Below, piece after piece: positions 7,945 through 17,474 of a stretch of DNA of 48,213 bases. A program made the translations under genes and the position numbers. Source of the stretch: Rhodoluna sp. (GTDB lineage: Bacteria; Actinomycetota; Actinomycetes; Actinomycetales; Microbacteriaceae); the NCBI GenBank assembly GCA_030831605.1, contig JAURKU010000009.1, positions 1 through 48,213 on the forward strand. The letters run 5' to 3'. Below the pieces are notes generated by a model. It did no database searches and had not been told where the DNA came from. It worked only from the letters and a program-made list of their open reading frames with translations. Position 1 is the first letter of the stretch. The number at the start of each line of letters is the position of its first letter.

Positions 7945-10674
7945 CTTGAGGACCTGACCGATGCTAATTCGATCGGCATTGACGATGTTATTTAGCTGCA
8001 TCAGTTTAACCACGGTGGTTCCAAACCTGATGGCAATAGAGGACAGGGAATCCCCGGCAACAATTGTGTAGGTCTTTGGGTTTGGCTTTGGATCTGGGTT
8101 TACTTCACCTGAACCGCCGCCAATTTCATTACCGCTAACTAAGTTATCGGCGAAAGATTGCTCCACCCAAATTAGCGGTGGCTCAGTTTTATTATCATTC
8201 TTGTAATCGGTAAGTGATCTAAAAGCAAACTTCTTGCCATTTTCTACTTTGAAAGCTTTTAGCCTTAGTTTTCCGGTGTTTGGATCAACGGTTTTGGTGC
8301 CGAAGTATTTACCGAAACTTTCATTAGTAATCACCAACTTTGCGCAAACCGGATCACTGAGCGCTGTTGCCCTACCCGGAAATTCTTTGGCGGTAGCGAC
8401 CGTGGTTTCGTAAAGTAGCGAGTTTGCCGCAATGTATATTTGCCCAGCGCAGGAGACTTTGAAGGAATTTAGTTCTTCCTGATCTGGATAACCGGAAAGC
8501 TGCAAGTTAGTCATCGGCCTAGCTTCAGAAAGGGCTAGTTTGGCCGATTTCTGACCAAAGGTAACCAACCGGCTGTTGCCATCGATTACTCCAACAACTT
8601 TGCTAAGCCGGTTTCGGACGGTCAGCCCGGCTGGTAAAACCATGACGCCCTGCGGAATCATTTTTAGAGCACTCGGACTGATAGTTAGCACGTCAGTTGT
8701 GCTCATTCCTTGACCTAATACTTGACGGTCGGTGCCATTAAAGGTTGCTCTTAGGGTTCCGTCTTTTAGGCGGAATATAGTTTTCTGACCTTCCGATCGA
8801 ACAAAATTGAACCCGGCCATAGTTTGATTCTGATTTGGAAAGCGTTCAACCAGCGCATTCGGAAGGCTTACCGCCTGCTTAGTCCAGTCCGTCTGATCAT
8901 CGACTTTGATTCTGCCGGATTTAGTTAGTAGCCAAACTTGGTTTGCTTCATCTCGCACCAGCGAACTAATCACCGTGCTATTTGGAATAGCGCTTAGGCC
9001 AGCGGCGGTTAGCGTTCCACTGGTTTTTCTAAACCAGAGATTGAAATCAATATCACTTCGAGTGTCTGGATTGATGTCGTAGAACTTGCCATCGAGAATT
9101 ACTCCTTCTCGACCAGTTTCCTTATTCAGAAAAATGCTTCCGTTGAGAGCAACCGGTGGCCCCCACGGAAGATAGTTGTAATCCTCCAGTGCTAGCGGAG
9201 AACTTGCCATAGTTGGTACCTGAGCCTCAGTTAGCGATGCATCATCCAAAATCTGTCGCTTGAAGCCATCCTTGATAAGCACCCTGACACCGTCTTTACC
9301 AACCAGCATCGAAGACAAGCCGAGTGAGGCAGCAGATAATCTAACGGTAGTTAGCGGATTTAGCTGCTCGGTGGTCCACGCTGGAGCATTGGTGCAGCTA
9401 AGCCCGAGATTTGCGGCTTTGGCACAATCAAGCGGATACTTCTTGGAACCGGAAATCATGTAATAGGTAGGTGTTGCTGGGGCTACAGCTACCGTTTTGA
9501 CTACCGTGGTGATGTCCGAACGGAATGCTCCAGTTGGTAGTGCATCCAGCTGCACTTTGGTTAGTTCAACCGCTTTAGTGCAGTCAAGTCCCATATTCGT
9601 TGCCTGATCGCAATTGGAAACTAGATACTTTTTACCCTTACTTACAAAAAAGTAAGCACTTACTCCGTTATAAGCTGGCGTCTTTATCAACCGGGTGATT
9701 TGAATTCCAGTTGGAAAAGAATTTAGATAATCCTGCGAAATCTCACCTAGTGGACCAAGTGGAGCTAGCGCTTGGACCAAAGCCGGATCAGCCAGTGGGT
9801 ATTTCACATCGTTGGAGATGAAGTAGGTATCACTGGTGGAACTTTTGAGTAGGAAGCCACCACCAATCGGCGAGCCGAACCAATCCCAATAAAATCTCCA
9901 GAAATTACGGTTACCATAAGCCGAGCAGGTATCACCGATACCGCGCAGGTTATCTAGCGCTGGCTTATTTGGCGTATAAGGAGTGTAGTAGTAGAGATTG
10001 GCAGTCGCTTGGCTTTTTAATAGGAAGGTTTTCCGACCACAGTTCTTACTCGCAACCTCGTTATAGGCAATGGAGATCTCTCGGCCAGGACGAAGGTAGG
10101 TGAACGAACCATTTGGATCGCCGTACCACTGGAATTGTCCAGCTGCTTTATATAACTGGTTGAACAAGCCGACCCAAACTTTACCGCAGATAGCGGGGTC
10201 GTTATCCGGGCAGCCATAGCCCATAGCCGCACGATACATATAAGGTGATGGAATACTTGACTGAACCAATCCCTGTTCTTTCTGCAGGGTCACTAGCAGA
10301 ACCCTTGGGTTTATCCCACAGGCTCTAGCGATGTTGTAGATAATCTGGGCAGCTGAAATGTTTGTCTGGGCAGGCATGTAAGCACACTTACCTGGGTCAG
10401 CAGATTTTTCTGGAGTATCAGCTTTATAGTTTCTAAGACAAGGCATGCCATTTGTACCAGACTTACAAACTGGAACTTGGGATTCTAAAAACCGTTGTAT
10501 CTCTTCGACTGTCATCGACCCAAAATCAAAAAACACGCTGTCGCTGATGATTAGCCCTGGATCAAATTTGCTACCGTCGAGGGCTTGGCTTGATGGCACA
10601 TAGGTTAGGCCAACTAAGGTCAATAGCGAGGAAATCGCAATGACCAATAGTTTTCTTAACCTAGGCTGCCTCAC
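7936..10674 (-). CDS. Large secreted protein: lysozyme-like N-terminal domain, repeated middle region, C-terminal LysM
   Basis: Signal peptide; IIYNIARACGINPRVLLVTLQKEQGLVQSS and YGCPDNDPAICGKVWVGLFNQLYKAAGQFQWYG; repeated Y(F/Y)x(V/I)S..KKYxL..C..A..LGL.C motifs; terminal YTIVAGDSLSSIAIRFGTTVVKLMQLNNIVNADRISIGQVLKLP (LysM). Confidence 0.8.
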   Translation of the reverse strand: MRQPRLRKLLVIAISSLLTLVGLTYVPSSQALDGSKFDPGLIISDSVFFDFGSMTVEEIQRFLESQVPVCKSGTNGMPCLRNYKADTPEKSADPGKCAYMPAQTNISAAQIIYNIARACGINPRVLLVTLQKEQGLVQSSIPSPYMYRAAMGYGCPDNDPAICGKVWVGLFNQLYKAAGQFQWYGDPNGSFTYLRPGREISIAYNEVASKNCGRKTFLLKSQATANLYYYTPYTPNKPALDNLRGIGDTCSAYGNRNFWRFYWDWFGSPIGGGFLLKSSTSDTYFISNDVKYPLADPALVQALAPLGPLGEISQDYLNSFPTGIQITRLIKTPAYNGVSAYFFVSKGKKYLVSNCDQATNMGLDCTKAVELTKVQLDALPTGAFRSDITTVVKTVAVAPATPTYYMISGSKKYPLDCAKAANLGLSCTNAPAWTTEQLNPLTTVRLSAASLGLSSMLVGKDGVRVLIKDGFKRQILDDASLTEAQVPTMASSPLALEDYNYLPWGPPVALNGSIFLNKETGREGVILDGKFYDINPDTRSDIDFNLWFRKTSGTLTAAGLSAIPNSTVISSLVRDEANQVWLLTKSGRIKVDDQTDWTKQAVSLPNALVERFPNQNQTMAGFNFVRSEGQKTIFRLKDGTLRATFNGTDRQVLGQGMSTTDVLTISPSALKMIPQGVMVLPAGLTVRNRLSKVVGVIDGNSRLVTFGQKSAKLALSEARPMTNLQLSGYPDQEELNSFKVSCAGQIYIAANSLLYETTVATAKEFPGRATALSDPVCAKLVITNESFGKYFGTKTVDPNTGKLRLKAFKVENGKKFAFRSLTDYKNDNKTEPPLIWVEQSFADNLVSGNEIGGGSGEVNPDPKPNPKTYTIVAGDSLSSIAIRFGTTVVKLMQLNNIVNADRISIGQVLKLP

Positions 10675-11147
10675 TCGATAGTTACCGCAACAGATTGGGA
10701 AGTCCCGTAATAGTTTTTCGACTCGTAACTAACGGTCACTACCCCGGCTCCCCTTGGTAGGCCACCGAGCGGAATTTCTATCGGCTTACATTGAGTATTG
10801 CTGGCGTTTGATTCCGCCGTGGTGGACGCCTTTACGGTTTTGCCGCCGCCGTTGAATGTTGCGGTGCAAGTTCCGCCATCTTCACTGAAGTTATTAGCCG
10901 AGGCAATCACTTGCAAAATCCCGTTTGGCGAATCGACATATGCATCCAAAACCTCAACCTCAGCTTTTGCCTTATCGGTTGGCTCCGGCGTCGGAGTCTG
11001 CGTTTTAGTTTTAGTTGGATCAGGGCTAGGAGTGTCGGTTGGACTTGGGCTATCGGTGGGCTTACCCCAGTTTGGATATAGCAGCGTGCAGCCGCTTAAG
11101 ACCCCAGCTAAAGTAAGGCAGACCAGCAAAAATCTAAACTTTTTCAT
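10671..11147 (-). CDS. Lipoprotein with Pro/Thr/Ser-rich linker
   Basis: Lipobox LAGVLSGC after a basic/hydrophobic N-terminus; PTDSPSPTDTPSPDPTKTKTQTPTPEPT linker; short beta-rich C-terminal domain. Confidence 0.75.
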   Translation of the reverse strand: MKKFRFLLVCLTLAGVLSGCTLLYPNWGKPTDSPSPTDTPSPDPTKTKTQTPTPEPTDKAKAEVEVLDAYVDSPNGILQVIASANNFSEDGGTCTATFNGGGKTVKASTTAESNASNTQCKPIEIPLGGLPRGAGVVTVSYESKNYYGTSQSVAVTIE

Positions 11148-11204
11148 GTAAATCAGACTAACTTTTCTTCACCGAAAAAGGTCTCTTTGAAACTGTGAGA
11201 ACGC

Positions 11205-12590
11205 TTAGTTATACTTCTTAAACTTCTGAGCAATCAGCTGGCGCATCAACCAAAAATCTGGATTATCAGCCTGAATAACTGGATAACTCAACTGCAAACT
11301 CTTTATGCCTTTACCCTTGGCTTTGAATGCTAGATCCATCAGCTTTGGCACATCACCTGATGGGATATCGGTGGTGACCAATTTTGCTCCGGCACCGGCG
11401 ATTGCCCCGAAACGAAAGAGCAGTGTTTGCAAGTCAATTTTTTTCAAAACAATGTTTTCGACTTCTCGCTGACGGCGCATCCGGTCGTAGTCATTGGTGT
11501 TATGCCTTGATCTGGCATACCAGAGCGCTGTGCGGCCATCCATATGCTGCCGACCCTTTTCTATCCAGCTCATCGCATCTGGACAGATTGACCCGCGCTC
11601 ATTGTCTGCGTCAACACAGTCCAGCTGACCGCCAATCGGTAGGGCCTTTTTGACATTCACTTCAATGCCACCGATGGCATCGATTAATCCGACGAAACTC
11701 TTCATGTTGATCATCACGTAGGCATCAATCTTTAAGCCGGTTATCCACTGCACCGCTGACTTAGTTGCCTCCATGCCGGCGGTTGAACCCTTTTTCTTAG
11801 CACCAGGGTAAAGGTAGGCGTAATTATCCATGGTTGATTTATAAATGGCATTCAATAGGCACGGCCCACCGCAGTCGTGGTTATAGCCATATGGGTAAAC
11901 CTTTTTGATTGGTGTGCCGGGAGTAAATTGAATGCGGCTTAGATTTCGCGGCAAACCAATATTTACTGTGTTACCTGTCTCAGCTGAAATTGAGATCACC
12001 GAGATGCTATCTGGTCTTAACCCGAAGCGGTTCGAACCTGAGTCAGCGCCAATCAGCAAAATGTTGTATCGGCCTTTTTGTGGCTCAAGTGAACCAGAGT
12101 TGACGAACATTTTGTTGACTAAATTGCTTGCAGTGATGGCAGTTGACCCGATAGTTCCGGTTATAAAAGAAGCAATCAAACCAGTGATGGCAAGAAAGGC
12201 GATGATAATCGGCTTAGCTCTGCTAGTTACCGCCGGCAGATTCATCAACCGAAGTGAATCCAAAGTGAAGAAAACTATCAACGCCGCGTAGCAGATAAAC
12301 AGCACACCGAGTGGAATCGCAATCAGCGGATTCAGTAGCAGTGTGAAAATTGCCAACTTTGAGACAAATGCAAACAAAAGTGTCAGTAGCGCCAACGCCC
12401 AGAAACCTAAAGTGAAGATGATGCCAATTCGCCCGAGACGTCGATTACCTGCCAAGACCTGAGCCGAACCTGGAATAACCAAATTCAAAAGAATAATCCA
12501 CCAGGCTCGTTTTACCAATTGGGCTGAACTTGCCCGCTGTGTATCGCGAAAAGGGGTTGGAGCAACTGGTTGGGAAGAAGCTGATCTCAT
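11205..12590 (-). CDS. LytR-CpsA-Psr (LCP) family protein
   Basis: N-terminal TMs; [68 protein letters not shown] motifs. Confidence 0.92.
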   Translation of the reverse strand: MRSASSQPVAPTPFRDTQRASSAQLVKRAWWIILLNLVIPGSAQVLAGNRRLGRIGIIFTLGFWALALLTLLFAFVSKLAIFTLLLNPLIAIPLGVLFICYAALIVFFTLDSLRLMNLPAVTSRAKPIIIAFLAITGLIASFITGTIGSTAITASNLVNKMFVNSGSLEPQKGRYNILLIGADSGSNRFGLRPDSISVISISAETGNTVNIGLPRNLSRIQFTPGTPIKKVYPYGYNHDCGGPCLLNAIYKSTMDNYAYLYPGAKKKGSTAGMEATKSAVQWITGLKIDAYVMINMKSFVGLIDAIGGIEVNVKKALPIGGQLDCVDADNERGSICPDAMSWIEKGRQHMDGRTALWYARSRHNTNDYDRMRRQREVENIVLKKIDLQTLLFRFGAIAGAGAKLVTTDIPSGDVPKLMDLAFKAKGKGIKSLQLSYPVIQADNPDFWLMRQLIAQKFKKYN

Positions 12591-13081
12591 AGTTGAGATT
12601 TGAGATTCTGGTTCTTTGCCGCGACTTGGTTTTTTAGCGACTGACTGAATTCCTCTAATGCTTTGCTAACTCGATCATCAAAAGCGCCAATAATTCTGGC
12701 AGCAAGTATGCCGGCGTTACGAGCTCCGTCAATTGAAACTGTGGCGACCGGAATCCCAGCAGGCATCTGCACTATCGATAAAAGCGAATCCATGCCGTCT
12801 AAACTTTTTAGCTTTACCGGAACGCCAATCACCGGCAAAGTTGTCACCGAAGCAATCATGCCCGGCAGGTGAGCTGCTCCCCCGGCACCGGCAATGATTA
12901 CCCTTATTCCTCGCGAAGCTGCGGCCTTACCCCACTCCATCATCAACTCGGGGGTGCGATGCGCAGATAGCACTTCGACCTCGAATTCAATACCAAACTC
13001 TTTTAGCGCCTGAGCGGCATCACTCATCACAGACCAGTCTGAGTCTGACCCCATCACAACACCAACAAGGGGCTTAGTCAT
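12587..13081 (-). CDS. purE: 5-(carboxyamino)imidazole ribonucleotide mutase
   Basis: [34 protein letters not shown] motifs; AAGGAG RBS. Confidence 0.95.
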   Translation of the reverse strand: MTKPLVGVVMGSDSDWSVMSDAAQALKEFGIEFEVEVLSAHRTPELMMEWGKAAASRGIRVIIAGAGGAAHLPGMIASVTTLPVIGVPVKLKSLDGMDSLLSIVQMPAGIPVATVSIDGARNAGILAARIIGAFDDRVSKALEEFSQSLKNQVAAKNQNLKSQL

Positions 13082-13140
13082 GGCGACTCCTTACTCAACC
13101 GATACAACCCAATTTTAGAATTGCTAAGGCTAAAAACAGG

Positions 13141-14250
13141 TTAGGCGTGCAACGCCTGCTTTGCGGAAATGGCAATTGCCATAGCGCTTTCAATAGATTC
13201 ATCCGATAAAGCTGTGATGTGCCCCATCTTGCGGCCCTTACGTGCAGACTTTCCATAATTGTGCAGATGAACCCCTGTCACTTTTAGAGCCTCGGGATAG
13301 TTTTCAACAAAATGGTTCTCGCTATCTATGCCGAGTAGATTCAGCATCACGGCAAAGGCTTTGGTTGGATGCGTAGCGCCTAGCGGTAAATTTGCAACGG
13401 CACGCAAGTGCTGTTCGAACTGCGAGGTCAGTGATCCCTCAATACTGAAGTGACCAGAATTATGCGGACGCATGGCTAACTCGTTAATCAGTAATTTGCC
13501 ATCAGCAGTTTCAAACATCTCAACTGCCAAAACCCCAGTCACTAAAAGCCCCTCGGCGATGGATTTACCGATGCTTGCAGCCAGATCATAATTTGCATTT
13601 GGTGCGGGGGATATAACCTCACTGCAAACACCATCTTTTTGAATGGTCTGCACCACCGGCCAGCTCAACCATTCTCCACCTACGCTGCGTGCCGATAGTT
13701 GAGCAATCTCTCTTACGAAATCAACTTTCTCCTCAATAAGTAAAACTTCGAAGTTGCTAAACCAGTCGTTGGCCTGTGAAGCCTCAGTGATAACCATGAC
13801 ACCTTTACCGTCGTATCCTCCGGTTGGGGTCTTTAAAATTGCGACACCACCGAGCTCAACTAAAAAGGCATCGACCTCGTCGATAGTTCTTACCGCTTGC
13901 CACCGCGGCATCGGTAATCCTAATTCCGCTAGGCGTTGACGCATCAGTAATTTATTTTGTGCGTAGATAAGTGCCTTACTGGATGGCTGGACATTAAACC
14001 CTTCAGCTTCAAGAGTCTCGAGAATGGCAACAGGAACATGCTCGTGATCGAAAGTTAAAACATCTACACTCTCGGCAAATTTACGAACAGTAACAAGATC
14101 GGTGTAGTCACCAACCACTGTTGCGCCAAGACTTGCCGACGAGTCGTTGGTTTCAGCTAGAACCTTAATTTGAAAACCCAACTGTTGGGCAGGAGTAATC
14201 ATCATGCGCGCCAGCTGGCCGCCGCCTACTACTCCAAAAGTTTTTACCAC
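13141..14250 (-). CDS. purK: 5-(carboxyamino)imidazole ribonucleotide synthase
   Basis: FGVVGGGQLARMM, ATP-grasp, LLINELAMRPHNSGHFSIEGSLTSQFEQHLRA. Confidence 0.95.
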   Translation of the reverse strand: MVKTFGVVGGGQLARMMITPAQQLGFQIKVLAETNDSSASLGATVVGDYTDLVTVRKFAESVDVLTFDHEHVPVAILETLEAEGFNVQPSSKALIYAQNKLLMRQRLAELGLPMPRWQAVRTIDEVDAFLVELGGVAILKTPTGGYDGKGVMVITEASQANDWFSNFEVLLIEEKVDFVREIAQLSARSVGGEWLSWPVVQTIQKDGVCSEVISPAPNANYDLAASIGKSIAEGLLVTGVLAVEMFETADGKLLINELAMRPHNSGHFSIEGSLTSQFEQHLRAVANLPLGATHPTKAFAVMLNLLGIDSENHFVENYPEALKVTGVHLHNYGKSARKGRKMGHITALSDESIESAMAIAISAKQALHA

Positions 14251-14253
14251 GCC

Positions 14254-14733
14254 TTATTGTCCCATGCCAACGCGAGAGGCAAGAAATCGTTCCAGTTCCC
14301 GAGTTAGCTTCTTGGCATTTGGCACCCGAGGGATTACCAGGTCAACGCCGAATTCGCGGTGCAGGTGGATATTTCCCGCTCGGTTCAATCTTGCAAAAAA
14401 CCCTCGTTGCAAGCTGACTCCGGTAAATTCCCCCCACGAAGCAGTTTGTTGCTTAGTCCCAAACAAACCTGTTCGCACCACTACTCGATTGCTCGAAAGC
14501 ACACTTCGGTTGCTGAGATATCGAAGTGAAGGAATTAGCCAAAAGAAAAAGACTCCCGATGCAATTCCAACTAATAGAATCTGCTGCTGCAACGCTTCGG
14601 TGAAACGACTTGATAAAAAGATATACAGAGCCGAGCTAACCGCTAGCAAAATCAAAGGAAGAAGAAGTAGCCCTGAGCTTGATCTAACAATTGCATACTG
14701 TTCTTCGGCAAAATTGGAATTCACAGTGTTCAT
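14254..14733 (-). CDS. PH-domain (bPH2-like) membrane protein
   Basis: Two TMs followed by a PH-like C-terminus (VLSSNRVVVRTGLFGTKQQTASWGEFTGVSLQRGFFARL); lies between birA and purK. Confidence 0.7.
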   Translation of the reverse strand: MNTVNSNFAEEQYAIVRSSSGLLLLPLILLAVSSALYIFLSSRFTEALQQQILLVGIASGVFFFWLIPSLRYLSNRSVLSSNRVVVRTGLFGTKQQTASWGEFTGVSLQRGFFARLNRAGNIHLHREFGVDLVIPRVPNAKKLTRELERFLASRVGMGQ

Positions 14734-15509
14734 TGTCGCAAGTGCTCGATGTCAGCGGCTGCAACGGCACGAATTTCAATTGGATTCTCCGTTGCAATCA
14801 GTAACCGGCCTTGGCTATCCAATCCAATTGCCTTTCCGGCAAAGGAGGTTCCATCCGGTAGCGAGACCAAAACCTCTGAACCAACAGTTGAGCTAACCGA
14901 AAGCATTTCGTTTTTCAAATCCGACCCTTCAACATCACCGGCTAAATCAGTTAGTTCCTCATATATTCGTTTGAGGCTGGCCAAATATCGCACCAAAACA
15001 TCATCGAGCTGAAAACCTGTCACACCATGAAGCGCTAGCGAGGTTGCCGTTGGGATCGGGAGCTCTGATTTGGTCTGGCCTAGATTCAAGCCCGCTCCGA
15101 TAACCACACCTTTACCATCTGGCAGGACTTCGGCCAGGATTCCGGAAATCTTCTCACCATTTACTAGAACATCGTTTGGCCATTTCAATTTCACATCAGC
15201 ATCATGGATCAAGCTGGCAACAGCGTTTTGCATGGCAAGGCCAGCAGCCAGCGGGAGCCAACCGAAGTTTTCAATTCCAAAACCGCTCGGACGAAAAAGC
15301 ACCGATACTGCAAGGGATCTTCCGGCTTTGGCTTCCCAGACACGATCTAATCGACCACGGCCGGCGGTTTGATTATCTGTTAGCACCACTGAGAAATCGG
15401 GCCAGTCGGCAGGGTTTTTGGAGTGCTCTAATAAATAGGTATTGGTTGAGCCTATTTCAGGCAAATATTCAAGTCTTGAGGCAAATTCTTGGCTAGCAGT
15501 TAGTTCCAT
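14730..15509 (-). CDS. birA: Biotin--[acetyl-CoA-carboxylase] ligase
   Basis: STNTYLLEH, TAGRGRLDRVWEAKAGRSLAVSVLFRP, KLKWPNDVLVNGEKISGILAE. Start at ATG 15509 (MELTASQEF) preferred over 15539. Confidence 0.9.
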   Translation of the reverse strand: MELTASQEFASRLEYLPEIGSTNTYLLEHSKNPADWPDFSVVLTDNQTAGRGRLDRVWEAKAGRSLAVSVLFRPSGFGIENFGWLPLAAGLAMQNAVASLIHDADVKLKWPNDVLVNGEKISGILAEVLPDGKGVVIGAGLNLGQTKSELPIPTATSLALHGVTGFQLDDVLVRYLASLKRIYEELTDLAGDVEGSDLKNEMLSVSSTVGSEVLVSLPDGTSFAGKAIGLDSQGRLLIATENPIEIRAVAAADIEHLRQ

Positions 15510-15587
15510 AGCCTTTAGGTTAGCCCTTCCAACCGACACCTCTTGGATAGAGTTGCAGTGAGCCTTTCAAGCATTGGAGAAGAAGCC

Positions 15588-17183
15588 GTGAACGAGAAAG
15601 ACACACCAGACCTTTCCACGACCGTAGGAAAAATTGAAGATCTGCGTCAGCGCTACCACGAAGCTGTTTACGCATCCGGTGAAGCAGCTATCGCTAAACA
15701 GCATGCCAAGGGCAAGAAGACTGCGCGTGAGCGTATCGAATTATTACTAGATCCCAATTCCTTTGTCGAGATGGACGAATTCGTCAGACATCGTTCCACT
15801 GCCTTCGGTATGGATAAGAACCGACCTTACGGCGACTCGGTGGTTACCGGTGTGGGAACTATCGGAGGCCGTCAGGTAGCACTCTTTTCTCAAGACTTCA
15901 CTATTTTCGGTGGATCACTTGGTGAAGCTGCTGGAAATAAGATCATCAAGATTATGGACTTGGCTATTGCCACCGGTGTGCCACTAATTGGAATTCTTGA
16001 TTCAGGTGGCGCTCGAATTCAGGAAGGCGTTGTCGCGCTTGGAAAATATGGTGAAATCTTCAAGCGTCACACCATGGCATCAGGTGTAATCCCGCAGATT
16101 TCGATCATCATGGGTCCAGCTGCCGGCGGGGCGGTCTATGGACCTGCCCTTACCGACTTTGTCATCATGGTTGATAAAACTTCAAACATGTTCGTTACCG
16201 GTCCGGATGTAATCAAGACGGTAACAGGTGAAGAAGTCGAAATGGAAGCTCTAGGTGGTGCTCTGGCTCACAACCAGGTTTCCGGTGTGGCCCACTACCT
16301 AGCATCCGATGAAGATGATGCTCTGGATTATGCAAAATCCTTGCTTAGTTTCTTGCCCGAGAATAACCTCAGTGAAAGCGTGGTTTTTGATACCGATTCG
16401 GATCTAGAAATCACTGATGCTGATCGATTGCTAAACAGCATCATCCCCGATTCCCCGAGCCAGCCATACTCGATGATTCAAGTTATTGAATCAATTGTTG
16501 ACGATGGCGAATTCTTGGAAGTGCAGCCACTTTTTGCACCGAACATCATTATTGGTTTTGCTCGTGTAGCCGGACAATCGATCGCGATAATTGCAAATCA
16601 GCCAAGCCAAATAGCTGGAACACTAAATATTGATGCAGCTGAGAAAGCCGCTCGCTTTGTTCGTTTCGCCGATGCCTTCTCAATTCCAATTCTGACTCTG
16701 GTTGATGTTCCGGGATATCTGCCTGGCACCGATCAGGAGTGGGCCGGTGTTATCCGTCGCGGTGCCAAGCTTTTGTATGCATATGCGGAAGCAACAGTCC
16801 CGCTGGTAACCGTAATTACCAGAAAAGCCTACGGAGGCGCATACATCGTTATGGGTTCCAAACAGCTCGGCGCTGACATCAACCTGGCTTGGCCTACAGC
16901 AGAAATTGCGGTGATGGGTGGACAGGGTGCCGTAAACATTCTTTTCCGCGACAAGATTAAGCAAGCCGAGGAAGCCGGTGAGGATGTCAACGCGGTCAGG
17001 GCAAAACTCGCTGCCGAATACACCTACAATGTCGCCAGCCCATATCTTGCTGCCGAGCGCGGTGAGCTAGATGGAATCATCGAACCTGCTGCTACCAGGG
17101 TGAGCGTCATCAAGGCCCTTGCCGCCCTTCGGACAAAGCGAGCAGCGAGACCGCCTAAAAAGCACGGAAATATCCCGCTGTAA
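15588..17183 (+). CDS. Acyl-CoA/propionyl-CoA carboxylase beta subunit
   Basis: Carboxyltransferase motifs [71 protein letters not shown] at 15588 with GGAGAAGA upstream. ORF can extend to 15543. Confidence 0.93.
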   Translation: MNEKDTPDLSTTVGKIEDLRQRYHEAVYASGEAAIAKQHAKGKKTARERIELLLDPNSFVEMDEFVRHRSTAFGMDKNRPYGDSVVTGVGTIGGRQVALFSQDFTIFGGSLGEAAGNKIIKIMDLAIATGVPLIGILDSGGARIQEGVVALGKYGEIFKRHTMASGVIPQISIIMGPAAGGAVYGPALTDFVIMVDKTSNMFVTGPDVIKTVTGEEVEMEALGGALAHNQVSGVAHYLASDEDDALDYAKSLLSFLPENNLSESVVFDTDSDLEITDADRLLNSIIPDSPSQPYSMIQVIESIVDDGEFLEVQPLFAPNIIIGFARVAGQSIAIIANQPSQIAGTLNIDAAEKAARFVRFADAFSIPILTLVDVPGYLPGTDQEWAGVIRRGAKLLYAYAEATVPLVTVITRKAYGGAYIVMGSKQLGADINLAWPTAEIAVMGGQGAVNILFRDKIKQAEEAGEDVNAVRAKLAAEYTYNVASPYLAAERGELDGIIEPAATRVSVIKALAALRTKRAARPPKKHGNIPL

Positions 17184-17416
17184 TGAACGAAAAGTCTTTG
17201 GCCGAACAGATTAAAGTGGTCGCTGGAAGCCCCAGCGAAGAAGAGTTAGCCGCAGTAATTGCTATCCTTCAGGCAAGCTTTGAGCAAGATCTGGCTAAGG
17301 CTGAAAAGGCTAAGCCGCAAGGTTCCAGCTGGCATCGCAACCCCAAGCAGCTTCGCGGCGAGCTACACCCAGGACCTGGCCAGTGGCAGAATGCCTTCAA
17401 ATCAGGGCTGAATTAA
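17183..17416 (+). CDS. Acyl-CoA carboxylase epsilon subunit (AccE-like)
   Basis: Small ORF in TAATG overlap with the beta subunit; PSEEELAAVIAIL and SSWHRNPKQLRGELHPGPGQW C-terminus. Confidence 0.85.
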   Translation: MNEKSLAEQIKVVAGSPSEEELAAVIAILQASFEQDLAKAEKAKPQGSSWHRNPKQLRGELHPGPGQWQNAFKSGLN

Positions 17417-17474
17417 CCTACTGCCAATTAGCACTAGATTTGTCCTATATAAATTGCGTTTGAAAGGACAATGA

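Noticed and set aside
14204-14896. 230-aa plus-strand ORF antisense to the PH-domain, birA and purK genes
   Set aside because: Crosses three supported minus-strand genes; translation is low-complexity shadow sequence without motifs.
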